From Xanthocytophaga flava (GTDB lineage: Bacteria; Bacteroidota; Bacteroidia; Cytophagales; 172606-1), in the NCBI GenBank assembly GCA_030068525.1, contig JASJOS010000001.1, forward strand, positions 310,001 through 374,000: DNA of 64,000 bases, read 5' to 3'. The position numbers and the translations under genes are program-made. The notes under the pieces are model-generated. The model saw nothing but the letters and a program-made list of their open reading frames with translations, did no database searches and had not been told where the DNA came from. Positions 34,998 to 43,338 of this stretch are shown in pieces; position 1 is the stretch's first letter, and each line of letters starts with the position of its first letter.

Positions 34998-36941
34998 ATG
35001 TGGTATATGCAACTCATACGCGCAAGCTGCATTTTTTTTATTTGTTTTTCTACATCGAATGTATGGGCTGTAGAGACATTGCAGAGAGATACTGTTTACA
35101 CCTCAAAAATAAAAACATTCCGGGATATCTGGACTGAAACGAGTTTTTGTATTGACCCATCCAATCAGCCTCTTTTCTGGAATCCTCCATTGTCGGTTTA
35201 TCACAAAGATTCTGCTTATTATGCAAATTTCCTTCCCATCGAAAATGCATTTGTCAATCACTACCTGCGATTTATTCTACATAATGATGAGGCTGACACT
35301 GTAAAGCTGTATTTCTATGCAGATACACAGGAAAGTGTATGGCTAAAAGAAGAAGATCTGATTGCACATACCATACGGGAATTGCCTGTAGAAGACTATA
35401 AAGGGCGCATATATAGTGGCACTCAAACATTCTTACTGACTTTATTGCCAGGACAGACACTGGCATACACAGTTAAAATCATTCCACTAAAGACCCGGCA
35501 TTCTGCTATTTCTCCAGCTCTGATCCGGCCAGAGTATGTCGCAGAACTTTTTCTAGGCGAATACAAATATGGAATTGCGGATCTGCTGCAATTCACCATC
35601 TTCTGGGGTATGCTTCTGATGATGTTGCTGTACATCTTTTTCAAATATCTTCAGGTGCGTGCCATAGAGTATCTGTACTATTCAGGTTATATTTTGTTCT
35701 TCCTGTTTTATTTTCTGTATAGAGGCAATGCATTGAATCTTGCACCTGTGCAGCGTATGCCATTCTTTGTATACTACTGGGGGAGTATCACACAGTTTAT
35801 CGCCAACTGCTTTTATTTCGCCTTCTTCCGGCGCTTTCTAACTGTCTCTCAGGTGTTGCCTCGGCTGGATAAAATTCTACGTTGGGCTACAGCTGTTCTG
35901 ATTTCCTACATCTGTATAGATTTTGTTTTATTCCTTTTTCCAAAGACCTACTTCTTCCGCTGGTTTTTATGGGATATCATCCGGGCATCACTGATCATTC
36001 TTTCTGTCGTAGCCTTGTTTATTATTGTACAACTGCGCAATCGGTTGATGTGGTATATCTTTACAGGTAGTCTGGCAATGGCTTTCTGGGGATTGCTGGC
36101 AATGGTATTGTCGTATTATCCGGGTGCAATAGAAAACCTGCCTATGCCACTCAGTTCACCTTTATTTTACTTTCAATTAGGTATTACTATTGAGCTACTC
36201 TGTTTTGCCTTAGGACTTGGGTATAAAAACAAACGGGATGAGATTGAGAGAGCAGAAGCACAGGAGGCTTTGAGAATAGAACAGACACAAAAAGAATTTG
36301 AGAAATACAAAGCGGCGGTAGAAGCGAGAGAGGCAGAGCGTAAACGAATTGCATCTGAAATGCATGATGACATCGGGTCGGGACTCACCTCTATTTTATT
36401 TCTGAGTAATGCTATGCATCAGAATGTACAGAACGGGCAATCGGCGCTTACAGAAAAAATTTCTCTTATGGCTTCCGGACTGGTAGATCAGATGAGCAAT
36501 ATTATCTGGTCTATGAATAAGGAGTATGATACCCTGCAAGACCTGATTGCTTATACCAGAAGTCATATAAGTGAATTACTGGAAAATGCAGAAGTCAACT
36601 ATGTGTTTCATGTACAGGAATCTCTACCTGCAATCTCGTTGAATGGTGTGCAGCGCCGGAATATTTATCTGGTTATCAAAGAAGCGGTACACAATGCCAT
36701 TAAACATGCAGAGGCTTCACAGGTAGTGCTGGATTTTCGTTATGACAACTCATTAAAAATTACGATTCAGGATGATGGCAAAGGCTTTGTGAAAGGTGAG
36801 ACCCGAAAGTATGGAAATGGCATGAAAAATATGCAGCAACGGATGAAAGACATTGAAGGTAGTATCACATGGGATACTAAAGCAGAAACAGGCACCAAAG
36901 TCTGTCTTGAAATACTTTTATCCATTCCATTCAGTCGGTAA
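34998..36941 (+). CDS. 7TMR-DISM sensor histidine kinase (HisKA_3/NarX type)
   Basis: The 647-residue product has a signal peptide, an extracellular sensory region (residues about 35-190), seven closely packed membrane helices (about 195-415) of the 7TMR-DISM type, a short helix, a dimerisation region with the phosphorylated H456 in S-E-M-H-D-D-I-G-S-G-L, and a GHKL ATPase (E-A-V-H-N-A-I-K-H, D-D-G-K-G-F, G-N-G-M-K-N-M). The start ATG 34998 has AGGAG 8 bases upstream. The adjacent NarL-type regulator is its probable partner; ligand unknown. Confidence 0.93.
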   Translation: MWYMQLIRASCIFFICFSTSNVWAVETLQRDTVYTSKIKTFRDIWTETSFCIDPSNQPLFWNPPLSVYHKDSAYYANFLPIENAFVNHYLRFILHNDEADTVKLYFYADTQESVWLKEEDLIAHTIRELPVEDYKGRIYSGTQTFLLTLLPGQTLAYTVKIIPLKTRHSAISPALIRPEYVAELFLGEYKYGIADLLQFTIFWGMLLMMLLYIFFKYLQVRAIEYLYYSGYILFFLFYFLYRGNALNLAPVQRMPFFVYYWGSITQFIANCFYFAFFRRFLTVSQVLPRLDKILRWATAVLISYICIDFVLFLFPKTYFFRWFLWDIIRASLIILSVVALFIIVQLRNRLMWYIFTGSLAMAFWGLLAMVLSYYPGAIENLPMPLSSPLFYFQLGITIELLCFALGLGYKNKRDEIERAEAQEALRIEQTQKEFEKYKAAVEAREAERKRIASEMHDDIGSGLTSILFLSNAMHQNVQNGQSALTEKISLMASGLVDQMSNIIWSMNKEYDTLQDLIAYTRSHISELLENAEVNYVFHVQESLPAISLNGVQRRNIYLVIKEAVHNAIKHAEASQVVLDFRYDNSLKITIQDDGKGFVKGETRKYGNGMKNMQQRMKDIEGSITWDTKAETGTKVCLEILLSIPFSR

Positions 36942-37005
36942 ACGAACCTCTTCTATAACTTTTGTACTATTGTCTTATCACCAATCAGCCAATACATTTG
37001 TTAGT

Positions 37006-37632
37006 ATGGAAACCATTCGAATTAGTGTTGTAGAAGATATTTCTGAGATCAGAGAAGGTATTCGGTTTGTTATTAATCAGACACCAGGTTTTGAATGTGT
37101 CTCTGTCTATGAGAATGCAGAAGATGCGGTGGCAGCATTGCCAGCCCTACGTCCGGATATTGTTGTCATGGACATCAACCTTCCGGGAATGAGTGGAATA
37201 GATTGTATCCGAAAAGTAAGAGCTGTAACTTCTCATATACAGTTTATGATGTTTACTGTTTTTGAAGAAGGCGAACAGGTCTTTGAAGCCCTCTCTGCCG
37301 GAGCTTCAGGGTATCTGCTAAAGAAAACACCTCCCCATAAGATTATAGAGGCTTTACAAGAACTACATGAGGGTGGATCACCCATGAGTGCCTCCATTGC
37401 CCGTAAGATCGTTAATTCCTTCCAGAAAACACCTCCCTCAGAGGAAAGCCAGAAACTATCTGCACGTGAGAAAGAAATCCTGGACCATCTTGCCAAAGGA
37501 CTTTTGTACAAGGAGATAGCCAGTACACTTTCCATCAGTACCGGAACTGTACGCCAACACATCCATAATATCTACGAAAAGCTGCATGTACAAAACCGCA
37601 CTGAAGCAATCAACAAAGTTTTCGGCAGGTAA
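37006..37632 (+). CDS. NarL/FixJ-type response regulator
   Basis: The 208-residue product has a receiver domain with the phospho-acceptor Asp56 in V-V-M-D-I-N-L-P-G, and a LuxR-type HTH at the C-terminus (L-S-A-R-E-K-E-I-L-D-H-L-A-K-G, then I-A-S-T-L-S-I-S-T-G-T-V). It begins 64 bases after the kinase gene. ATG 37006 is chosen because the extra upstream residues in the frame overlap the kinase gene and do not look like a receiver. Confidence 0.93.
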   Translation: METIRISVVEDISEIREGIRFVINQTPGFECVSVYENAEDAVAALPALRPDIVVMDINLPGMSGIDCIRKVRAVTSHIQFMMFTVFEEGEQVFEALSAGASGYLLKKTPPHKIIEALQELHEGGSPMSASIARKIVNSFQKTPPSEESQKLSAREKEILDHLAKGLLYKEIASTLSISTGTVRQHIHNIYEKLHVQNRTEAINKVFGR

Positions 37633-38344
37633 GGGTGTTATTTTAAGGAAACCACTCAGAAAACACCCTCCTATCCTTCTGAAAGAAACACTTATGCTCT
37701 TTTTTCCTAATAGGTTGTCTAAAACATTGAAGAACGAAGAATTATCGGATAAAATAAAACATGTGGCCTCCCTATAAATGTCGGATTATAGCAAACATGA
37801 TTTGCGGGAAACTGGTCGCACACATGCCTTATTTTGTCCCATATCTTATCTAGAAATGAAGGTTTTAAAAGGAGAGTGCAGGTTCGATTAGAAAGACGCT
37901 GGTTCGAACGTCCGTTCGGACCTAATTTGAAAGCGACGTCCGTTGCGTTGGGGCAAATTGAGCCAAGTTCAGGTTTGTGATAGTACCCAAACAAGGTTTT
38001 ACCCACCAACGCAGCGGAAGCTGTTCTCAAAATGGGCACAAGCGTCCTATCACTGCTGTCAAGGTAAGAAAAAACACATTTAAAATGTAGGTCTGCTTCT
38101 TCCCCAAGTTGGTGTTATGCACCAACTTGAACTGAGGGAAAGTGGTCGTTGGTGATAACACCAACGACGGAAATAAGGGTCTTTGCCTTAAGTTGACAGC
38201 ATTGAGCGTCCGCTGCTCTCAAAATGGGCACAAATGGACATTTGTGCCAGAAATTTTCTTTATTTCTAGAAAAGTTATGGAACAAGATAAGGCACGTGGG
38301 TGCGCCCTTACCTTTTCCGTGATTCAGACAAATGGGGTTGTTGA
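37633..38344. repeat. Intergenic repeat-rich block with palindromes
   Basis: The 712-base gap has no credible gene. It contains two palindromes, CAAGTTGGTG-ttatg-CACCAACTTG at 38105-38129 and GTCGTTGGTG-ataa-CACCAACGAC at 38145-38168, both with a GTTGGTG/CACCAAC core. Direct copies of ctcaaaatgggcacaa lie near 38026-38041 and 38217-38232. A reversed copy of the TTGTCTGAATCACGG motif lies at 38316-38333, and a half copy of the hairpin-repeat arm (atccttctgaaagaa) near 37672. It looks like an accumulation of short repeats. Confidence 0.5.
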
Positions 38345-38710
38345 TTACTTATACAAATGCTGGTCTTGTATATAATCAATGCCATTTTTCTCTAAATAAG
38401 CAATGCCCCACTTGCTCAAAAACTCATACATAGGAGACATACTTATCCCTTGTTCTGTCAGAAAATATTCCACTCGTAAGGGCTTCTCAGAAAGGATACG
38501 TCGGCCTATCATATTGTCTTTCTCTAATTCCTTTAGTTGCTGTGTCAATACTTTCTCAGCTACTCCCGGCAGGTTATCCCGTAACTCACTAAAACTTCTC
38601 TTCTCAAAATGAAAGAGATTAAATAGAATCAGAATCTTCCATTTGCCACTGATGAAACGGAGAGATACATCAACCGGACAGGTATATACTTTATCGTGCA
38701 AGGTGATCAT
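38345..38710 (-). CDS. HxlR family transcriptional regulator
   Basis: The 121-residue protein has the winged helix of the HxlR group, seen in C-P-V-D-V-S-L-R-F-I-S-G-K-W-K-I-L-I-L, F-S-E-L-R-D-N-L-P-G-V, L-T-Q-Q-L-K-E-L-E and the wing V-E-Y-F-L-T-E-Q-G. Members often sense oxidative, aldehyde or redox stress. It is divergent from the truncated globin gene, which is the most likely target. Confidence 0.9.
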   Translation of the reverse strand: MITLHDKVYTCPVDVSLRFISGKWKILILFNLFHFEKRSFSELRDNLPGVAEKVLTQQLKELEKDNMIGRRILSEKPLRVEYFLTEQGISMSPMYEFLSKWGIAYLEKNGIDYIQDQHLYK

Positions 38711-38834
38711 GTTGTATCAATATTTGATTAAACGCAGGCTTACCTTTTGGTAAGGTATTGACTGCTAGAACAAAGATAGATAAGTTTACCAGCAATTAAT
38801 TACTTACTTTTTTGTCATCACACCCGGATCTGCT

Positions 38835-39320
38835 ATGCCTGTACCTGAAACAAAATCTACTCCCACACTCTATGAATGGGCGGGAGGAATGGAAGTATTT
38901 GAAAAACTAATGGATGCTTTTTACACTCAGGTACTTCAGGACCCACTGCTTGAGCCTGTATTCCGGCATATGTCACCCGATCACAGGCGGCATGTAGCAC
39001 ACTTTATTGCTGAAGTCATGGGAGGCCCCAAACTATATAGCAGTGAGGAAGGAAGCCATTTTAAGATGATTCAAAAACACCTGTCTAAGCATCTGACCGA
39101 ACAACACCGTAAACGCTGGGTTGAGCTATTACTCACCACGGCCGATACCCTGCAACTTCCCGATGACCCGGAGTTTCGTTCAGCTTTTGTCGCTTATATT
39201 GAGTGGGGCACTCGCATTGCTGTGATCAACTCCAATCTGGAAGAAATCCCTATGGCTCCCGATGAACCTATGCCACGCTGGGGCTGGGGAGAACCCGGTG
39301 GACCGTATATTCCAAAATAA
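38835..39320 (+). CDS. Group II truncated hemoglobin
   Basis: The 161-residue product matches the truncated hemoglobin II group: Y-E-W-A-G-G-M near the start, a central H-L-S-K-H-L-T region that probably contains the proximal heme histidine, and the conserved C-terminal M-P-R-W-G-W-G-E-P-G-G-P-Y. These proteins bind O2 or NO and peroxides. It is divergent from an HxlR regulator, with a 124-base gap, so regulation by that protein is plausible. Confidence 0.9.
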   Translation: MPVPETKSTPTLYEWAGGMEVFEKLMDAFYTQVLQDPLLEPVFRHMSPDHRRHVAHFIAEVMGGPKLYSSEEGSHFKMIQKHLSKHLTEQHRKRWVELLLTTADTLQLPDDPEFRSAFVAYIEWGTRIAVINSNLEEIPMAPDEPMPRWGWGEPGGPYIPK

Positions 39321-39459
39321 TTCTGGAGTTTTATAACAGGTGTAAGTGTATGAGCTTGTCTTGATTCATGAGGATAAAGTGGAAATTTCTTTCAAAAGAT
39401 CTCTGAATGCTTTTTTCTGAAATTGACAACTTTGAGCACATGTTATAAAGAGAGAAAAG

Positions 39460-39633
39460 GAGACTTCAATCGTGGAAGGTAATAAAGGTGCGTAGGGAAT
39501 CTTTTTCCCGCGAGTTGGCCTTTGGCCTGCGGGCGGAAGGATCGGGAAAAAGTGTCTTTTTTTGCTTCGTTTTTTGGGCAAGCAAAAGAAAAGTAGAAGT
39601 CAGGAAGAGAGATGTTTAGAGACAATAAACAAC
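39460..39633. repeat. Structured dispersed repeat, copy 2
   Basis: This is the second copy of the 10788-10996 element, lacking an internal stretch of roughly 40 bases. The outer stem is CTTTTTCCCG at 39501-39510 with CGGGAAAAAG at 39543-39552, and the inner hairpin is GGCC-TTT-GGCC. It ends in the same gacaataaac. Minus-strand frames over it are not considered genes. The remaining gap 39321-39770 shows nothing else. Confidence 0.65.
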
Positions 39634-39770
39634 CTTAGGCAGAAACAAGCATATATCAAAAAGATAAAGATTCATTAAATAAAACCTGTATATTTTGTTC
39701 CGATTCATACAATTTCAGAACAACCCCACTCCCGTATATTGCACCTCAAGACCTCAACCTGTTAGCATGT

Positions 39771-40586
39771 ATGCGCTATATCGAATACACTCCTTGCGAA
39801 GCCTTAAAGCCTTTTATAAAGACCTATTATCTGTTTGAAACTGACGGAGAAGGCCTTTATGAGGATACAGCCTTTGCAACGGGATGTATGGAAGTCATGT
39901 TTAATATGAGTACCAACAAATGGCAAAGCCTTTCTGATAATCAGTTTGTGGATCATGCACCTATTGAATTGTGGGGACAGGTAATACAGCCACTTTCCTT
40001 TCGGACAACAGGTAAGAGTTCTATGTTAGGTGCTCGATTTCATGCACATACCAGTTCGTTTTTACTGGAAGAAGGGATTTCTCTTTTTAACGACCATATA
40101 TTCAATCTTGAGGATATAATGGGCAATCCGGTGAACCACCTTCATGAAAGGCTTCTCAATACCCCTACCCTACGCGAAAGATTACTACTGTTGGATCAGT
40201 TTTTCCTGAACAGGTTAGCCAAACGAGAGAAAGTGTCAGATAAGCTACAGTTGTTGTCGGCTGCTTCATCACAGATTCAGCAGCGGGAAGGCATGCTGGA
40301 TGTAGCAGATCTGGCTACCCGGTATGGTATTTCCTCCCGGTATTTACACAAACTCTTTGTGCAACATGTAGGAGTATCGCCCAAGTTATATCAGAAAATA
40401 CACCGCTTTCAGCAAAGTCTGATGTTGTTACACAAAGGCGCGGACTCTCTTACCACTATTGCCTATCAGGCTGGGTATAGTGACCAGTCACATTTTATCA
40501 GGGACTTCAAAAGCTTTACCCATAAGCTCCCATCCGAATTTTCTACGCTGAGTGCTACTGCTATTTTAGTATCACCTTGTAAATAA
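39771..40586 (+). CDS. AraC family transcriptional regulator
   Basis: The 271-residue product has an N-terminal sensing domain of DUF6597 type (P-C-E-A-L-K-P-F-I-K-T-Y-Y, G-A-R-F-H-A-H-T) and two C-terminal HTH motifs, the first in V-A-D-L-A-T-R-Y-G-I-S-S-R-Y-L-H-K-L-F and the second in I-A-Y-Q-A-G-Y-S-D-Q-S-H-F-I-R-D-F-K. Effector and targets are unknown; the next gene (40635) starts 48 bases after its stop. Confidence 0.88.
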   Translation: MRYIEYTPCEALKPFIKTYYLFETDGEGLYEDTAFATGCMEVMFNMSTNKWQSLSDNQFVDHAPIELWGQVIQPLSFRTTGKSSMLGARFHAHTSSFLLEEGISLFNDHIFNLEDIMGNPVNHLHERLLNTPTLRERLLLLDQFFLNRLAKREKVSDKLQLLSAASSQIQQREGMLDVADLATRYGISSRYLHKLFVQHVGVSPKLYQKIHRFQQSLMLLHKGADSLTTIAYQAGYSDQSHFIRDFKSFTHKLPSEFSTLSATAILVSPCK

Positions 40587-40634
40587 GTAGATTTTCAGAA
40601 TAAACTCAAAGTCACTTTCTTGACAGATGCTAGT

Positions 40635-41426
40635 ATGAGAAACCTGTTTTTATATATCTTAACAATAAGCACTCTGAGTTGTTGTTCACATAAAGAAAAA
40701 AACACCTATAAAAAAACAGATTCAAGCCTACTAACTACAGAAAGAGATTCTTCTACTGATTTTAAAATGAAAACCTTGTATAAAGGGTCTGAGATACTTC
40801 CATATTCTGATTTCTCTGATTTTTCATTTAAAATATTTTATAATGAACAAACAAAAATTATCTCCGCACGAAGTTTAAAGAAAGCTGGAGAACATATAAT
40901 AGAGTATCGAATTTTAATGAAATTCTTAGGCAAGAAGTATGATAGAGAATCATTTTCTATTTATGATGATTCACAATATGAATACTACAAAAGCCTTATA
41001 CTAATTGATAATGAAGAAATAGATCTGACACCTGTGAGACTGGTTAATACGAAAGACGACATTGCGTCACCTTTTTTGTTATGGTATGAGAAGGATTTTG
41101 ATGTTGCTTTAAGATATTACAAAATAGAAGAAAGAGAGATCTTTCTTTTCAATGGCCTGAACTTATATTGTAATGGTCATTATTGTAGATCGTATCAGGT
41201 TTTTTTAATTCAAAAAATCAATAATACATCAAAGGCATACGGATTCTATTACAATGGACTCGACCCAGTTACCTTTCAGGAAACCTACCTCTTTAAAACC
41301 GAAAACACGCCATCCCCTCAAATCTTTGTGCCAAAAAATGTTGATGAATTAAAAAGTAAAAAGGATTTTGAGATCTATGAAATAGGTAAGGATACTGTTA
41401 TCCGCACTAATGATACTTCCTTATAA
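40635..41426 (+). CDS. AT-rich hypothetical lipoprotein
   Basis: ATG 40635 gives 263 residues, starting with a lipoprotein-like signal (T-I-S-T-L-S-C-C). The remainder is rich in Lys, Tyr, Asp and Phe, with no recognised domain. Its base composition is visibly lower in G+C than that of its neighbours, which may indicate recent acquisition. It may share the AraC transcript. Confidence 0.65.
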   Translation: MRNLFLYILTISTLSCCSHKEKNTYKKTDSSLLTTERDSSTDFKMKTLYKGSEILPYSDFSDFSFKIFYNEQTKIISARSLKKAGEHIIEYRILMKFLGKKYDRESFSIYDDSQYEYYKSLILIDNEEIDLTPVRLVNTKDDIASPFLLWYEKDFDVALRYYKIEEREIFLFNGLNLYCNGHYCRSYQVFLIQKINNTSKAYGFYYNGLDPVTFQETYLFKTENTPSPQIFVPKNVDELKSKKDFEIYEIGKDTVIRTNDTSL

Positions 41427-41434
41427 ACAAACCA

Positions 41435-42268
41435 TCATTCAATAGTTGTAACACGTTCTTTGCATGACAGATTCTGTGCGCTAAACTGATTGATTACCAC
41501 AAAACCCAGAATGGTTATCAGCATGCCATTGTAACTGGCTAGATGAGTATTGGGAAAGGCAGAAATAAACATAATATCCATCATGCCGTGGAAGATTGCA
41601 CAGGTAAGTACACTTCCACCAGAAGAATTAAACAACCAGGCAAAAAGGATACTACCCAGTAATAAGCTGAATAACCATCCAGCTATGCCAAAAATGTCCA
41701 TATGGTAATAGCCACTCAGCGGATAGAAGAACAAAGGCCAATGCCAGATAGCCCAGAAGATAGTGAGCAGAATACTAGCCTTCATAGCAGTCATAGAGCC
41801 TTGCAATCTAGGCAATGCAAATCCCCTCCATCCAGCCTCTTCACCTACTCCTACTACAAAGATATTGATAGCTGCAAATGTAAACCATGACAGCCCCGGC
41901 ATCTCCCGTGAAGTCCCCAAGCCCCGAAGAGAAATTGGCTCATGGTCAACTATCGCACTGATAATCTGAGAGAGTAGTACTATTACAAAGGGAATTCCCA
42001 ACGCTGCCAGTATTGCCCAAAGTGAGGAACCAAGGGTAGCTATCCGATGTAATAATAGTCGTATACCTGCTTTGCCATTCTGAATGGCAGTAGCCAGTAA
42101 AGCTGCCAGCAGTGGTCCTGTTAGTCCTGCATAATGAAACACGGGATCTGTATGCCAGCTGACAGGAAATAAAGAATGTAGATAATAAGGTGCCCAGATA
42201 AACCAGGTAATCAGATAAGCGAATACAAAAAAGAGGTTCAGGCTTCGAAAATGATTGGTTGTTTGCAT
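41435..42268 (-). CDS. CPBP family intramembrane metalloprotease (Abi/CAAX-like)
   Basis: ATG 42268 gives 277 residues with about seven to eight membrane helices. The CPBP motifs are G-E-E-A-G-W-R-G (the glutamate pair and arginine), W-A-I-W-H-W-P and I-F-H-G-M-M-D in the third motif. This family includes Rce1 prenyl proteases and bacteriocin self-immunity proteins; the substrate is unknown. Upstream of the ATG the frame continues for 68 codons, but the sequence there does not look coding. Confidence 0.9.
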   Translation of the reverse strand: MQTTNHFRSLNLFFVFAYLITWFIWAPYYLHSLFPVSWHTDPVFHYAGLTGPLLAALLATAIQNGKAGIRLLLHRIATLGSSLWAILAALGIPFVIVLLSQIISAIVDHEPISLRGLGTSREMPGLSWFTFAAINIFVVGVGEEAGWRGFALPRLQGSMTAMKASILLTIFWAIWHWPLFFYPLSGYYHMDIFGIAGWLFSLLLGSILFAWLFNSSGGSVLTCAIFHGMMDIMFISAFPNTHLASYNGMLITILGFVVINQFSAQNLSCKERVTTIE

Positions 42269-42540
42269 TGTATAGACAGATAAAAAATGCGATTGGATAT
42301 AACATCGCTTACATGTCAAAAATAGAAGTCTGCTACTGATGGGTAAATGATTAGAGTCAGGAATATGGGTGATTCTCGTATGTATTCTTCGTGACCTGTC
42401 AGGGAAATTCTGATATCCTGTAGGGACGATTGGCAGATCACCCAATGCTGTCGACTTAAGGAAGTTACTCAAAATACCTACCTGTCCTTCTGGAAGAATC
42501 TTCCTTTCTTATCCCTTTGAAAGGAATGCTACTCCCCTAT

Positions 42541-42655
42541 TTGTCCTCCTGAAAGGAACTTGTGGCAAGACCGGCGGCCTGTGGATTCTGAATATATTTT
42601 TCTCTCAGAAACCACACGCAACTCTATTTATCAAAAGGTTCTTTCAGAAGGACAA
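42541..42655. repeat. Hairpin mini-element, copy at 42.6 kb
   Basis: Arms 42541-42568 and 42628-42655 match at 22 of 28 positions as inverted repeats. The inner GACCGGCGGCCTG and CACGCAACTCTATTT blocks match those of the 56.7-kb copy and, in reverse orientation, the 32.2-kb copy. Confidence 0.6.
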
Positions 42656-42741
42656 AAAAGAAAAACTCCCTTAAGTTGATAAGATTGATCAATCACTCCT
42701 ACATTGCTATTTAACATCTAAACGATGTGTGTGATTTTTCT

Positions 42742-42864
42742 TTGCAGTGAATTGTGCTCAAACACAAAACTTGCGGTGAATTCCGATCAAACACCAATGT
42801 TGCGGTAAATTCTATGCAAAAACTTTTTTGCGGTTTATTCGTGGCAAAAATTATTTTCTCACGG
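42742..42864. repeat. Tandem TTGCGGTGAATTC array, copy 2
   Basis: Four units stand at 42742, 42771, 42800 and 42828, spaced 28-29 bases. The last three units and their spacers are almost identical to 9158-9261. See the first copy for interpretation. Confidence 0.6.
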
Positions 42865-43338
42865 ACATCACAAGGTAACTCTTCCTCTTTCAGTTTGCAT
42901 AGAACCAGACGCAGAAAGATAGGCTGAGTGGAACTCAACGCAGAAAAAGAAATGGCAGTGAATTATGCTTAGAAAAAAATTTGAACAGAATGCAGGTCAA
43001 CATTGCGTCTGTCTGACTCATTATCTACGGACAACAAACACCTTAAAACATTGTCTGAAAGCCGTTTACACATTCAAACGCATATATTTTTCAGTTGAAA
43101 CGTACGTATATCCCTCAGAGACCCTGTTGATGATCTGCTTTTTTTTAGCTAGTTTTCCCATATAATCTTCCATATAGTTGTCTATCAATCTGTTGTAACC
43201 AACAACACACGTTCAACAGTTGAGCATATATACGGAATAACCCGCTACCACCATACAGACAAGTATCAGGTATAGTATCAACAGATACCTGAATCTGACT
43301 ATTTACCGATCCTGATTATACCTTTATTAGTAGCCTGC

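Larger units (their letters stand above)
42269..43338. other. Long intergenic region with two repeat families
   Basis: In this 1070-base gap no gene is supported. It contains a hairpin repeat (42541-42655, with extra direct copies of the ccttctggaagaatctt unit from 42485) and the tandem TTGCGGTGAATTC array at 42742-42864. At 43318-43325, TACCTTTA is a possible -7 box one base off consensus, ahead of the TPR gene. Confidence 0.55.

Noticed and set aside
37719-38039. 106-codon minus-strand frame
   Set aside because: Runs through a repeat-rich gap, has atypical composition and no ribosome-binding site or domain.
39366-39625. Two overlapping minus-strand frames of 60-71 codons
   Set aside because: Both are within the second copy of the structured repeat and in different frames.
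42965-43165. 66-codon plus-strand frame after the tandem array
   Set aside because: Starts inside the repeat and lacks any protein-like pattern.
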